Assembly (NCBI GenBank): GCA_963575745.1 | Contig: CAUYUJ010017823.1 | Location: forward strand, 92,101 to 156,100 | Direction: 5' to 3' | DNA: 64,000 nt | DNA from: Prorocentrum cordatum | Lineage: Eukaryota > Sar > Dinophyceae > Prorocentrales > Prorocentraceae | In this document: one piece after another, positions 53,905-64,000 of the stretch | How positions within the stretch are numbered: the stretch's first letter is position 1 | Layout of the letters: each line of letters starts with the position of its first letter | The notes under the pieces: model-generated | Seen by the model: only the letters and a program-made list of their open reading frames with translations | What the model was told of the DNA's origin: nothing | The model's database searches: none | Position numbers and translations under genes: made by a program

Positions 53905-54067
53905 AAGAAACCTCCCACAAGAAACCCAACCCTGAGACCCCAGGGCGTCCATTGATTTTCGGCTTGGGAGCATCACGCTTTCCATCGCAAAATCACCGAA
54001 AACCACGAAACCCAGGGCACCCTGGAGGCAAGCAGAGTCTTTCCTGGCATGGGCCTCCACTGTATCT
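53905..54067 (+). repeat. dispersed family D, copy 2
   Basis: Opens CACAAGAAACCCAACCCTGA, contains GACCCCAGGGCGTCCAT, and closes AAACCCAGGGCACCCTGG then CCTCCACTGTAT. Its close matches the copy at 35135, its opening the copy at 56440. Confidence 0.75.
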
Positions 54068-54534
54068 GGAGGCTTGCACCTGTGGCCAACAGGGGATCGG
54101 ACATGGTCGGGACTTTTTCCTCGGGCGTGTCGCGGCGGCAGCCCCGGCGCCACGCTGTGCCTTGCCAGCGGATGGCGGACCGTTCCGCATGGCGAGAGGC
54201 TGGGAAAGCCTCGTGACGTTGCCGCGCGGGGACCGGCGCACGTGGACGGCACGCCGCGCTGCAGCGCGGTGGGACGGCACCGGCGGATCGACACGCTGAG
54301 CCAACAAAAATCCCCACCGTGCGGTCTGTGGGGTGGCGCGCGCGACGCGCCTGCGAAGCCTGGGGGGGGGGGCCCAGCGCAGATCCAAGAAAGCCGCGCG
54401 GAGCGCCAAAAGTTTATGTCGATGCCGTTGTCTCGTCTTCGACGGTGAGGTGGCGCGTGCGCGACGCGCCCGCGACGCCGCGCGCAAGAGCGACGACCCT
54501 CGGTGCCAGCGGCGCCCTCCCCCCGCGAGGCGCG

Positions 54535-54710
54535 ACGTCGTCGTCGTGGTCGGTGCCGTCGACGTCCTCATCCTCGTAGACGACCTCGTCCTCCTCGTCG
54601 TCGTCGACGACGTCGTGGTCGTCGTCGTCCTCGTCGTCGCCGTCCTCGTCGACATCGTCGCGGTCGTCGTCCTCGTCGGCGTCCTCGCCGTCGGCGCTGC
54701 CGCGGACGAG
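54535..54710. repeat. (GTC)n tract
   Basis: CGTCGTCCTCGTC units; the minus strand gives Asp/Glu strings. Simple-sequence origin likely. Confidence 0.9.
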
Positions 54711-54911
54711 CGGCGGGCGCCGCGGGGTCCGCGGCCCCCGTTGGGCCCGTGGTGCCACGGCGTCGCAGGCTGGGCTCGGGCGCGGTGGTGCCGCGGCGTC
54801 GCCTATTGCAGGGCGACGAGATCTATACTTAGTTAGGAGGCAACAACTGGGAGGTTTTCGTCGGAAGGATTACAAAGGATTTGGGAGCTGTTACGCCAGA
54901 GTGGGCCTCGG

Positions 54912-54992
54912 ATTAAGCGGGATGACGCCGCAGCAATCGGGATTAAGCGATAAGCCGGATTAAGCGGGATTAAGCTGGATTAAGCCGCATTT
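54912..54992 (+). repeat. (GGATTAAGC)n minisatellite
   Basis: About seven irregular copies of GGATTAAGCG or CGATAAGCC. Confidence 0.9.
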
Positions 54993-55249
54993 CGGACCAG
55001 GGCGAAAACAGAATTTGACCTCCCAGGAGTTGCACCCGAATATACTTAGGTCGGGCATGTCCTCCTGCTGGCAGACTCTGGAAGGAAATAATGCAGAATC
55101 AGACACGGATCGAAAAGAGTCGAAGGAGCAAAAAGAATCGTCACCTGACTATGTTTTTGAACAACTCTTGATCCTTCTATGCAGGAGAAATGTTTAAACA
55201 TAGCGGCAATAGGAAGATTTGGCAAACATTTCCTGCCGATATTGGTGGC

Positions 55250-55360
55250 CAACTGGGTTCCCGGGTCTCCGGTTCCAAGTTCCCGGGTTCCTGGTCACTG
55301 GTTCTGGTCACTGGTTCCGGTCCGGCTTCGGTGGGTTCCGGCTTCCTGGGTTCTTGGTCG
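55250..55360 (+). repeat. GGTTCCNGGTCACT minisatellite
   Basis: Irregular GGGTTCC, CTGGTCACTGGTTC and GGTTCCGGCTTC words repeated about eight times. Confidence 0.75.
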
Positions 55361-55529
55361 ATCTCCTCATCGATCTCTTCATCGATCCCATGCCAAACCA
55401 TCCACGGATTGGGGCTTTTCTTTGGTGGAATGTTTGGACTATTCTTGAACATTCCTCCTGTAGAGGGTCCGACCGTCCCAACATTCCTAGAGGCCTACCA
55501 CGACATGTTCTTACAACCCAGAAGTGTCA

Positions 55530-55990
55530 TTACCCTCCTCCTCCTCCTCTCCTCCCCCTCCTCCTCCTCCTCCTCCTCCTCCTCCTCCTCCTCCTCCTCC
55601 TCCTCCTCCTCCTCCTCCTCTCCTCCCTCCTCCTCCCCTCCTCCTCCTCCTCCTCCTCCTCCTCCTCCTGCTTCTCCTCCTCCTCCTCCTCCTCCCTCGC
55701 GGGCCCGGGACGCGCCGAGACAGACCAGTGACCAGTACTACGGTGGGGGCATCCTCCTCCTCTGCCTCTCCTCCTCCTCCTCTTCCTCCTCCTCACTTCT
55801 CCTCCTCCTCCTCCTCCGTTTCCTCCTCCTCCTACTTCTCCTCATCTTCCTCCTCCTCCTCCTCCGTCCTCCTCCTCCTCCTCTTCCTCCTCCTCCTCCC
55901 TTTCCTCCTCCTCCTCCTCCTCCTTCTCCTCCTCTTCCTCATCCTCCCTTTCCTCCTCCTCTTCCCCCTCCTTCTCATCCTCCTATTCCT
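55530..55990. repeat. (CTC)n tract
   Basis: About 460 bases of CTCCTC, interrupted at 55690-55770 by a non-repetitive piece containing CGGGACGCGCCGAGACAGAC. A similar piece, TCGGGACGCGCAGAGACAGA, follows the tract at 56022, each followed by AGTACTACGGTNGGGGCAT, so a 300-bp unit has been duplicated. Confidence 0.9.
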
Positions 55991-56439
55991 CCTCCTTCTC
56001 CTGGCTGGCGGCGGTGGGCATCGGGACGCGCAGAGACAGACAAGTACTACGGTTGGGGGCATTGGATAAGGAACCTTTAGACAGGCAGCCCAGGGTCTGG
56101 AGGCTGGTGGAACTCCAATCGAAGCTTGGCCATGGATATCACCGTCGCCCTCATCAGATACGGAACCCTCCAGGGTCTGGTGCCTCCTGGGCACGTTCCT
56201 TAGCGAACGCCTCCACCGTATATGTCCACCTTGGTGGCGCGCGTCCGACCCGAACATCTGGTATCCCGAGCGGTGTGGCCAGAGAGCGCCCACCGCGACG
56301 CATATGCTACAAGATTTCTCTGTGCGCGCGTCGCCCCTTGGGGGGGGGGCGGACGCACGTATAGTAGAAGTATGTTGGGGTGACGCCGAGGCATGTCCAG
56401 ATCTCGTTGCCCTACAATGTGTAGGGGCTCTCGACCACA

Positions 56440-56578
56440 AGACACCTGCCACAAGAATCCCAACCCCGAGACCCCAGGGCGTCCATCGAGGCTTGGCGTG
56501 GGGACGTCACGCTCTCCATGGCAAAACCATCGGCAACCCAAAGACACCCTCGGGCACCCTCAGAAGCAAGCCATCGTA
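56440..56578 (+). repeat. dispersed family D, copy 3
   Basis: CACAAGAATCCCAACCCCGA, then GACCCCAGGGCGTCCATCGA, diverging toward GGGCACCCTCAGAAGCAAG. Confidence 0.7.
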
Positions 56579-58435
56579 GCGATCGTCCCCGTGCCACCGC
56601 GTTGCGCGGCGCCGCGACGCCGCGGGCGCGTCGTGCCGTGGAGTCGCGATGCCGAGGCGTCGTTTTTATCGGAGTGCCGTCGTGCCGGGGCGTTGCCGTG
56701 CTGTCGGGGTGCCTCGCTCCGCCGCGCCGCGGTGCCACTCTGCGGGGGTGCCGTGAAGTCGCGGCCGCGTATCTGTGAGCTGCTCTGGACGCCACCACAC
56801 ACACGCCAGCCGCGGCCCAAGCGCAGACCGCTCGGGGCACGGTTGCCACCGATAAGCCATGGCGCCGCGGCGGCTTCCCGACTGAAGGGGATGGGGCCCT
56901 GGAATGCTTTGCGACGCTGCCCCTGTGGGGCTGTGACTGTGCTTGGGGTGGCGTGCGGTCGGCTTGCGATGGCGACCCCTTCGGTCTCCGATTGTCTTGC
57001 GATAGTTTCCCAATATCCTTGCGACTGTGCCCCCGCCCATCGTAACCCCAACCCGCGGGCCCTTCTGAGAGCCTAGGGGGTGCCTTCTGGAACCATCAGG
57101 GCGTCTGAAAAAGCCTCAAGATCACTTCTACCGAAGCACGGTCCGCATCGGCCTCCGGGTCCGTCTCCTGAAAACCAGATGCTTGCACGGCCAAACTTGG
57201 CAATGCGTCGAACCGCGCAGAGTTGGCCCTGCCAGATCCCTGCGACATCACTCTCCAGCCCCCGTTTGTGCCTTCCCCCTAGCGTGACTGGAGTGGAATG
57301 AAGAGATGTGGTTCGCAGGGGAAGGGGGAGGAAGAGGAGGAGGAGCTCGACGTTGACGACGGAGTTGAAGGAGGAGGACGAGAGGAGAAAGAAGCAGTGA
57401 CAACGGAAGGAGAAAGAAGAGGAGGGAACAATTCGGAGCAGGGGGAAGAAGAAGAGGAGGGAAAGGAGGATGAGGTGGGAAAGGAAAAGGATTGCAGGAT
57501 GAAGTTGGACAACGAGGCCGAGAAGGACGCAACAGGTGGTGAGGGAGAGAAGAGCACGGGGGAGAGCGGAGGGAGGAGGGGGGTGGGAGGCGGTAGGGGA
57601 GGACGGACGATAGAGAGGACGGGGGACGGAGAGGGGAGAAGGGACGAGAAGGTGGAGGGATGAGGACTGGGGAGGGCGGACGGGGGCAGGGAGGATGGAG
57701 GGAAGGCGGAGCCCGGAGCAATCCGGGCGGGGCTGAGCGGCGGTTCTCCACGGCTTGCCAGACCGCGTTGGCGCCGACCAGGATCGTCGCCCAGGTCCTG
57801 TGAGCAGGGCTCTCGCCCGCCCTCCTTCCCCCTTGCCGTCGCTCGGACGTCCATTTCCCGTGCATGTGTCGGTTTCGTGCGTTTTTTGTTGCTCGATGGT
57901 CCAGGATGGTCCTCGATGGTTCTCGCCGAGAACAAGTGCACACGTCCGAGCGAAGACAAGTCCCCATCCTCACCTTCTCCTCGTCCTCTGCCTCGAGGCG
58001 CACACCGAGCTGCGCCACATCAGCTTGCTGTCATACTTGCGCACGTTCGAGCACGTCCTGCTGCTAAGACTGCGGCCGGACTTAGCCTTACGTGACAATC
58101 AGCCTTGATTGGACAGGACACGCGAGAGGACACAAGACCCTTCCGAGAGCCACATCGCCATATGAGTGTAAGAAGGCACGTGTCGCGAGGCACAGGACAC
58201 AAGGGTACCCTTGAGCTGGCAGGGTCGACCTACTAATCCGGGCCGACAGTACACATGTAAAACACATCGCCCGCCCAACGGGCCGAGGCGTGCTAAACCC
58301 TCAGGCAACTGGTGCACCGTACTGCTAGCTCGCGCGTGCGAAGCGCCAACTCCAGGGGGCCCCTGGACGACAAGCACCCCAGGAGAAACCGGGGAAGTGC
58401 GGGTCAGAGATGGCTTTCCTCCTGGGTGCGGCGTC
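56579..58435. other. no firm gene
   Basis: CGTCGTGCCG-like words at 56600-56760; purine-rich plus strand at 57310-57720. The minus frame 58018-57700 (MAQLGVRLEAEDEEKVRMGT) is open but has no supporting signals. Confidence 0.4.
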
Positions 58436-58439
58436 TCAG

Positions 58440-58965
58440 GCGCTCCAGGGCGTTCCACGAGGACCCCACACGAGTCCCCGAGTCCCCAAGACGGTGCAGG
58501 AGGGCTCCGAGCCGCCGGCCGATCCGTCCAGGATGCCCAAGATGGTCTCCAGACGGCCGAAGACGCCTCCAAGAGGCGTCCCAAGAGGGCCCCTGGAAGC
58601 AAAACTGATACTTCCCTCTAGTAGGTTGTTGAAGGATTTGGCGATCTCTCCTCTTGGGCTTCCCGGCGCTCCAAGACAGCCCCAAAGCGCCTCAAGAGAC
58701 CTAAACAGGGCCCCCTGACGGCCCGAGAGGGTCCCAAGACTGCCCAAGAGGCCTCCAAGACGGCCCAAGAGGCCGCCAAGACGGCTCCAAATGGCACAGA
58801 CAAGGGACCCGGACTGATGTTTCCAGCCCGAGGCCCCCAAGAGACCTCCAGGAACCACAGAGGCCCCAAACCTGCCCCCGAGAGGCCTCCAAGAGGCCCC
58901 CAAGAGCCCCGGAAGAGGCCCCCACCAGGAGGTTCCCAGAGGGCCCCGTGAGGCACCAGAAAATC
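58440..58965 (+). repeat. CAAGACGGCCCAAGAGGCCT array, copy near 58.5 kb
   Basis: Irregular CCCAAGAGGCC and CTCCAAGACGG words over about 500 bases, with a 30-base non-repetitive gap at 58605-58640. Confidence 0.85.
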
Positions 58966-58999
58966 CCCAACAAAAATACCACCCAAAGGCCCCCGAGGG

Positions 59000-59468
59000 G
59001 CCTCCCAAGGACCCGGGAAACCTCCTGCGACCCTCCCCGAACATGCAGGCGGATCCAGGATCCCAGAAGATGCGTCGCAGAGAGGGACGAATGAGGTCCA
59101 ACATCCTCGCAAGCAACAGCGCGCCTCCCGGAAATTCCAACATAGCCACATGCGGGCCCCCAAACAGCGCCCAACTCCATGGGTAGCAAGCCCAACTCAC
59201 GATGGTGCCATACACCAAGGACGGCATCCAACCAAGCCCCGCAGAAGCAACTGCACAGGAACTGCTCCGCCTCCAAGACCGCTGACGTGACGCCACTGGA
59301 AAACGACCACCGCCTGCCAGCGATGCCACATTGGAGGCCGGCGGCATGAGCGAAGCGATCAATGAATGCAACGACCCTCTGGGCCGCCAGAGTCCGCCAT
59401 ACTTGAGGCGGGAGCCAATAGACGATCGAGAAAGGGCTCGAGAGGCGTCGCTGGCTGCCACATCTCAA
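59000..59468 (-). CDS. possible exon or ORF fragment
   Basis: A minus frame before the array reads RVVAFIDRFAHAAGLQCGIA, GVTSAVLEAEQFLCSCFCG and WLDAVLGVWHHRELGLLPME, non-repetitive and protein-like, then runs into the array at 58965. No start, splice ends or known motif. It may be a remnant of a gene or retroelement. Confidence 0.25.
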
Positions 59469-59649
59469 GCGCCGCTCCCTCCTCCCTCCTCCCTCTCCAA
59501 CCGTGCGATGTTCCGATGTTTTCCTTGCGCGGCCCCCCGAAACTCCGACAATTTCTCCGGGACCGGCTCTTCATCTCGAATCGTCATTTTCTTGTCGTCG
59601 AAAGCTTAACGACTTCTGCCGGCCTTCGACTCGCGCTGGAGCGGCCGCG

Positions 59650-59760
59650 AGTTGCTCCAACGCTCCTTGAAGATACTTGGATTTACCTGGATTCACCTGG
59701 ATTTATCTGGAGTTATCTGCATGTTCCTGGATGTACCTCGATTTGTCTGCACCTGGATGG
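59650..59760 (+). repeat. about 10-bp repeat (TACCTGGATT)n
   Basis: Copies such as TACCTGGATTCACCTGGATT and ATCTGGAGTTATCTGC; a possible distant relative of the decamer family (shared CTGGAT). Confidence 0.8.
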
Positions 59761-59809
59761 CGAGCGTCCAGAACGGTTTCCCCAATGTACATCACCAGCG
59801 TGCTGCTTC

Positions 59810-59945
59810 CGGCCGGGGCCCCCAGTGTGCACCGCGCACCGTCCCCACTGCGCACCATCCCCCGTGTGCACCACCCCTCCCCGAGTGCGCACCACCCCCT
59901 GTGTGCACCATCGCCGCCCCCGGTGTGCACCACTTCGGCCCTCGG
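59810..59945 (+). repeat. GTGTGCACCACC minisatellite
   Basis: Seven irregular copies of CCCNGTGTGCACCACC or CACTGCGCACCATCC. Confidence 0.85.
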
Positions 59946-59949
59946 CGCT

Positions 59950-60929
59950 GAGAAGATCTGGTGGTCGAAGTTGCAGGGCCCATTCGGGCGCCACCAACCA
60001 AGTGCACCGCGAGGGGGGGCCCCTCTAACGTTCCCCGGCGTGGCCAGGGAAAGCAAAACACGAACCCTGCAGAGGGGGCGCGGGAGCAAATAGCTAGAAA
60101 CGGGGGGGGGGACAGGGAGGAGAGAGGAACGAGAGGGAGGAGCGCGAGGGGAGGGGGGAGGGGGGGCAGGGAGGGGACGCGAGGGCGGAGAGGAAGAGGG
60201 GAGGGAAGGCAAGGGGGGAGAGGAAGGGACCGACAGGGACGGGAGAGAAGGGCAAACCACGAGAGGGCAGGGAGGGAGGGCAAGGGAGGAAAATGAGGGG
60301 GACGATGGGGGGGGGGGGGCACCAGATTTCGGCACACGGAGCCCTCCCGAGCAGGACTGGGGCACGCTCTCGACCGAGGCACGTCCGTGCGGGCCTGGCC
60401 CTCCGCCAGAGGTCCCCCTTGCGGCCGCCCCCAGAGCGCCGGCTCGGGCTCGCGGCCCCGCCCCGCCCCGAGCGTCCGTTCGCACCCCCCCAGGCCGGCA
60501 ATGGGGGGGAAAGCAGCAACGAGGCGCAGGAGAGGAGAAGAGAAGGAGGGAGCGAGGGGCAAGGAGGATCAGGCAAGGATGTCGAGAACGACGAAGAGCA
60601 ATATCAGGAGGGAACGGGCATGGGAGGATGAGTGATGATGATGGCTGTTGTGCCCCAAACGCGCACGCGCGCCCGAATGGCCTCTGCTCGGCCAAAACCT
60701 ACGCCCACAGTGACGCGGGTGCGCGCGACCCGCAGACGACATCGAAGGCGCGCGGCCAGCACAACGGAACACGGCGGGGCTGTCGAGAACAGCCACCGCC
60801 GCCAAGCAAGAGAAAGGGCAACCATGCACAGGCCAGCATCTGCACATGTACACACAAGGCAATAACCAAAAATCCAAATAAAATTCTGAAGAAGCAAAAA
60901 ATTGAAACAGAGTCCCCAATGAGCCTGCG
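59950..60929. other. G-rich block, no firm gene
   Basis: 60100-60310 is GGGAGGG/GAGAGG on the plus strand; 60340-60560 is GC-rich. Open frames on both strands are compositional. Confidence 0.5.
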
Positions 60930-61066
60930 TGGCGACGCATCAGCGACCTCGGCGATGCATCGCCGACGTCGGCAATGCATCGGCGCCGCTGGCGCGGAGA
61001 AAATCTGGCGCCACATCGACCGCCATCGCCGATGCGTCGGCGATGCGGCGCGATCCGCCGACCCCA
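60930..61066. mobile_element. MITE-like GATGCATC family, copy 4
   Basis: GGCGACGCATCAGCGACCTC, CGGCGATGCATCGCCGACGT in the interior, and CGATGCGGCGCGATCCGCCG then ACCCC at the right end. The left terminus is lost or highly changed. Confidence 0.6.
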
Positions 61067-62602
61067 CTGTGGTTTCCACCCCGACTTTTGCAACGATCAA
61101 GAACGCGCGCTCGTTTTCCGTGGCAACACCAGACCCGGCACACGTGCGCCGTAAATGCACAGGATAAGCGGTTTCAGCGCAGGCCCAAATCTGATGTGCC
61201 CTGAGCGCGAGATGCAAACATACGAACACGACGGGAAAAGGAAATTAGGTAACACATGCCCCAGGGCCCCATCTGGAAGGCCTCGCCCAAAATGGCAATA
61301 GAGGTTACAGATACCGCTGCTGACCAGACAGACGTCTTCCTGGGTACGCTGTGACCCAGAATTTCGAAGCGAATCCAGCGGTGGCGACGAGGGCATCCCA
61401 GGATGTCCCCAACAGGCGAAAACGAGGGACGGATACCCACCGGTCGGAAGAAGTACTTGGAAGCATGACATCGGGAGGCGGATGAAGTAGATTGAGTTCG
61501 AGCCCGCCCCAAAGAGAAACAACGAACAACAAACACATAGATCGGTTCTTAAAACAGGAAAGCACTTGAAGCATTTTGTGTCGCGTGAGCCCCAAACCAA
61601 CTATTTTCAACGGCTGGCGTATAGTGGAACGCAAGTTCGTGCGACGTCGGAACGCGCAAAGGTTTTTGACACCGCGTCGATCGTTCAACCTTGAATCGAT
61701 CGCGTCTCCGCTCGTTGAAGATTGAATTGTTCGTCGGGTCCACTGGCGTCACCGTATCTCTCGATGCGTCCGCGCCGCAGAATTCAACCTTGAACGCCTT
61801 CGCTGCCGTCGCTGGCGCACCAACGCCGCAAGGACCAATCGTATCGATACCTTTCCTCCTCCGCATGCTCAAATTGTCCCGGTGCCCTGCCCCTGCCAGC
61901 GGCACCCATCTGCCTCCGCACCACGTCCCTGCCCTGGGGGCCCAGCTCGCGCGCCGGGGTGGGGCGGCAGTCTTGAAGTACTTGCTCCTCGCGATGGCCT
62001 GGAAGCGGCCAGACCTCCCCGCCAGCGCTGCCGGATGGCCCTTCTCACACAACAGTGCGACAGGATGCTCTCTCGCAGTCGCGATTGCTCGTTGTAGCTC
62101 TCTCGGATTTCTAATGTCTCTCTTTTTGTTCCCTCACTCTCTCTCTATACATATATATATATATATATATACTAGATCTTGTTGGCTCGCTTCGCTTCGC
62201 CACAACATCTTGTCCCTCATCCTCATCCTTGGCGCAGGAGCGCTGGTCTGGTATCCCGCCGCGCTTTCTGGTCACAGAATGTGGCGAGCTCGTGAACTTC
62301 CATTGCCATGTGGGTGTAAATTTGATGTGTGTCGCGAGCTCAGCGGCTATGGGGGATGAAGCATGATGTTATTGCAGCACCGATTCGGAGGACAATGGGT
62401 TGGTGGCCGTGCCTGTGGTCGCGCTGGCGCTCGTGTTGGACACCGTGCCGGCGGGCGTGCTGGTGGCCATGCTGCTCGTTATGGTGGCGGTCGTGCGGGG
62501 GATGGTGCTTGTGGGCGGTGGTGCTAGTGGGCGGTGGTGCTGGCGGTCACGCTGGCGGCGTGCTTGTTGTCGTGCTGGTGGTCGTGGGGCCAACGTGGGC
62601 GT
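61067..62602. other. no firm gene
   Basis: Open frames on both strands between 61170 and 62360, up to 222 codons on the plus strand from 61691 (SRLRSLKIELFVGSTGVTV), crossing a CT/TA microsatellite at 62135-62172. 62400-62590 has repeated GTGGTGCTGGTGG-type words. Confidence 0.4.
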
Positions 62603-62976
62603 GGGTTTTCATCAGGAGTGAGCATGTAAGGCAGCCCACAGCCACCCGACGGGCCCAAACAATTTTTGGTTCACGTCGACGGCTGTTTTTTCGCACCGGG
62701 CCTCCTGGGCGTCTGGCGCCCTCCGGGCACGCCGGCGCCCTCAGGGCTGCGTGGGTGTGTGTTTTCGTAAGGCGTGAACATGTCCGGAAGCGCAGAGCCA
62801 CCCGACGTGCCGAATCAATTTTTGCTTCACGTCGACGGGCATTATTTTCTTCGGGGCCTCGGATGGGGGGCTTCTGGCGCCCTCCGGGCACGCGGGCGCC
62901 GAGGGGCTGCCGTGTGTGTGTGGTGTGTGTGTGCGTGTGTGTATGTATGTATGTATGTGTGTGTGTGTGTCTGTTC

Positions 62977-63015
<39 letters not shown>

Positions 63016-63480
63016 TGTTTGTGTGTTTGTGCGTTCGTGTGTGTGCGTGTGTTTTCGTACGGAATCAGCATGTGCGCGGGCGCAAAACCACCCGACGGGT
63101 TGAACCAACCAATTTTTGGTTTACGTCGACGGCTGCTTTTTCTTTTTCGGGCCCCAGATGGGGGCTTCTGGCGTTTCGGGCACGCCGTGCCGAGAGGCTG
63201 TCGTGGCTGTGGGTTTTCGTAAGGAAGAAGCATGTCCTGGGGCGCGGAGCCACCCCACGCGCTGAACAAATTTTGGTTTACGTCGACGGCTGCTTTGTCT
63301 GTTCGGCCCCAAGATGGGGTGCGTCTGGCGCTCTCCGGGCACGCTGGCGCCGAGGGGCCGTCGAGGGTGTGAGTTTTCCTAAGGATGGAGCATATCCCGG
63401 GGCGCGGAGCCACCCCTCGGGCGAAGCCAATTTTGGTTCACGCCGACGGCTTCGTTTTTGAGAGCGGGACCGGCCGGCCG
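62603..63480 (+). repeat. 160-bp satellite, five copies
   Basis: Copies start at about 62603, 62761, 63050, 63213 and 63374, each with GTTTTCGTAAGG, GGAGCCACCCGACG, CAATTTTTGGTTCACGTCGA and GGCGCCCTCCGGGCACGC. Normal spacing is 158-163 bp; the second-to-third step is 289 because of a microsatellite insertion. Copies differ at many positions. Confidence 0.9.
62915..63045. repeat. (TG)n tract inside the satellite
   Basis: TG repeats with TATG and TTCGTG interruptions, about 130 bases, separating satellite copies 2 and 3. Confidence 0.95.
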
Positions 63481-63802
63481 GCCAACGCGCGGAGTTTTTT
63501 TCCGAACGTGGGCGTCGCGCGTCCCCCCGCGCGGCGCAGCGCTATTCGCGTGGGCACCTAATTGGGCGTCGGCGTGTACGTCGCGGCGGCCGTGGCCGCG
63601 GGGAAGGTCAGCCGGCAAATGAGTTTGCTGTATTCACACTTCTCCGTTTGCTCCGTGTAGTTCATGAAGCGCGGGGCGTGCTTCGTCCTCTTGCCGGCGG
63701 CGGCCTCGGCCAAATAATGGCCAGCCTGGGCTCCGGGGCCGGCGCGCGATGTGGCGGGGCGGGAGCCGGGCCCGAGGCCGTTCACCCATCCTGGCACCTG
63801 GG

Positions 63803-64000
63803 TCAAGTCAGCGGCCACGGGCATCCTTTGATGCACTCCTGGGCAGGGTCGTTGGGATGGCAGGAGTGATTGCACCGATGAATCATATGATGCAGGACGC
63901 GCTCGCGGAGTGGGCCATGTTCAGGAGGGACTTCGCACGATATGAGAGCATCGATCTCCTCGGGCGTGCAGGGGGGGTTGTCCACCGCGAGCGCAATGTG
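63803..64000 (-). CDS. Helitron-type helicase-like N-terminal fragment, partial
   Basis: The minus frame enters from the right edge of the window and reads VDNPPCTPEEIDALISCEVP, then VLHHMIHRCNHSCHPNDPAQ and ECIKGCPWPLT before a TGA. This matches the conserved stretch of Helitron/Pif1-type replication proteins in which an acidic-proline start is followed by an HMIH box and Cys residues ending in C.KG.P.P. In intact proteins the sequence continues after this block, so the stop suggests a truncated or frame-broken copy. Downstream, another minus frame (63558-63875) is open but unrecognised. Helitron proteins nick and unwind DNA for rolling-circle transposition. Confidence 0.65.
   Translation of the reverse strand, partial: HIALAVDNPPCTPEEIDALISCEVPPEHGPLRERVLHHMIHRCNHSCHPNDPAQECIKGCPWPLT

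Noticed and set aside
61283-61300. GCCATTTTGG on the minus strand as a possible relict spliced leader
   Set aside because: Only ten bases match; both flanks differ from the known leader.
63426-63450. GCCAATTTTTGG-like words in the 160-bp satellite resembling the dinoflagellate spliced leader
   Set aside because: The resemblance is limited to about ten bases around CCATTTTGG, with an inserted base and wrong flanks; the conserved satellite consensus is CAATTTTTGGTTCACGTCGA, not a spliced-leader relic.

Overview
The window reads as nuclear DNA of a dinoflagellate, GC-rich and repeat-laden like Prorocentrum. This is an inference from style; no sequence search was possible. The signs are: very GC-rich DNA with isolated AT-rich islands; short exons with strong G/C third positions, scattered in introns full of simple repeats; introns whose ends fit GT-AG or GC-AG; LINE-type reverse transcriptases; a cytosine methyltransferase gene; and a Helitron-type helicase fragment. 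I saw no rRNA, tRNA, CRISPR array or bacterial-style operon.

Layout. 1-2 kb: one unknown ORF. 2-7.2 kb: gene A on the minus strand, a new multi-exon lysine/serine-rich protein whose exon phases fit together. 8-9.4 kb: plus-strand ORF whose end resembles a GIY-YIG nuclease domain, put out of frame by an apparent 19-bp insertion. 9.9-13.7 kb: decamer arrays and an AT-rich island. 14.5-15.8 kb: an unknown long ORF. 16.4-18.0 kb: a three-exon C5-cytosine DNA methyltransferase gene with an altered motif VI, directly downstream of a decamer array. 20-21 kb: acidic exons around a 54-bp perfect palindrome. 22-25 kb: satellites, arrays and a MITE-like element. 25.4-29.8 kb: gene B on the minus strand, an eight-exon unknown gene with single-base frame breaks at homopolymers. 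30-31.4 kb: several different tandem repeats. 31.9-34.5 kb: a broken LINE. 35-44 kb: mostly repeats, MITE copies, a 78-bp coding-capable minisatellite and a 170-bp foldback hairpin. 45.1-48.7 kb: an intact LINE reverse transcriptase ORF beside the 3' half (zinc finger plus RNase H) of another LINE. 49-62 kb: noncoding, repeat-rich. 62.6-63.5 kb: a 160-bp satellite. The end of the window cuts into a Helitron helicase-like ORF.

Most of the DNA is a few repeat families used again and again: a GTCCCTGGAT-like decamer, a GGCCTCCAAGACGGCCCAAG-like array, GGATCGAGGAGG intronic tracts, a GATGCATC-rich MITE family and a dispersed family of about 150 bp. Genes A and B share architecture (short phase-matched exons, charged low-complexity regions) but no function can be assigned. 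Frame breaks in homopolymers in gene B and the first LINE may be assembly errors and should be checked before calling pseudogenes.
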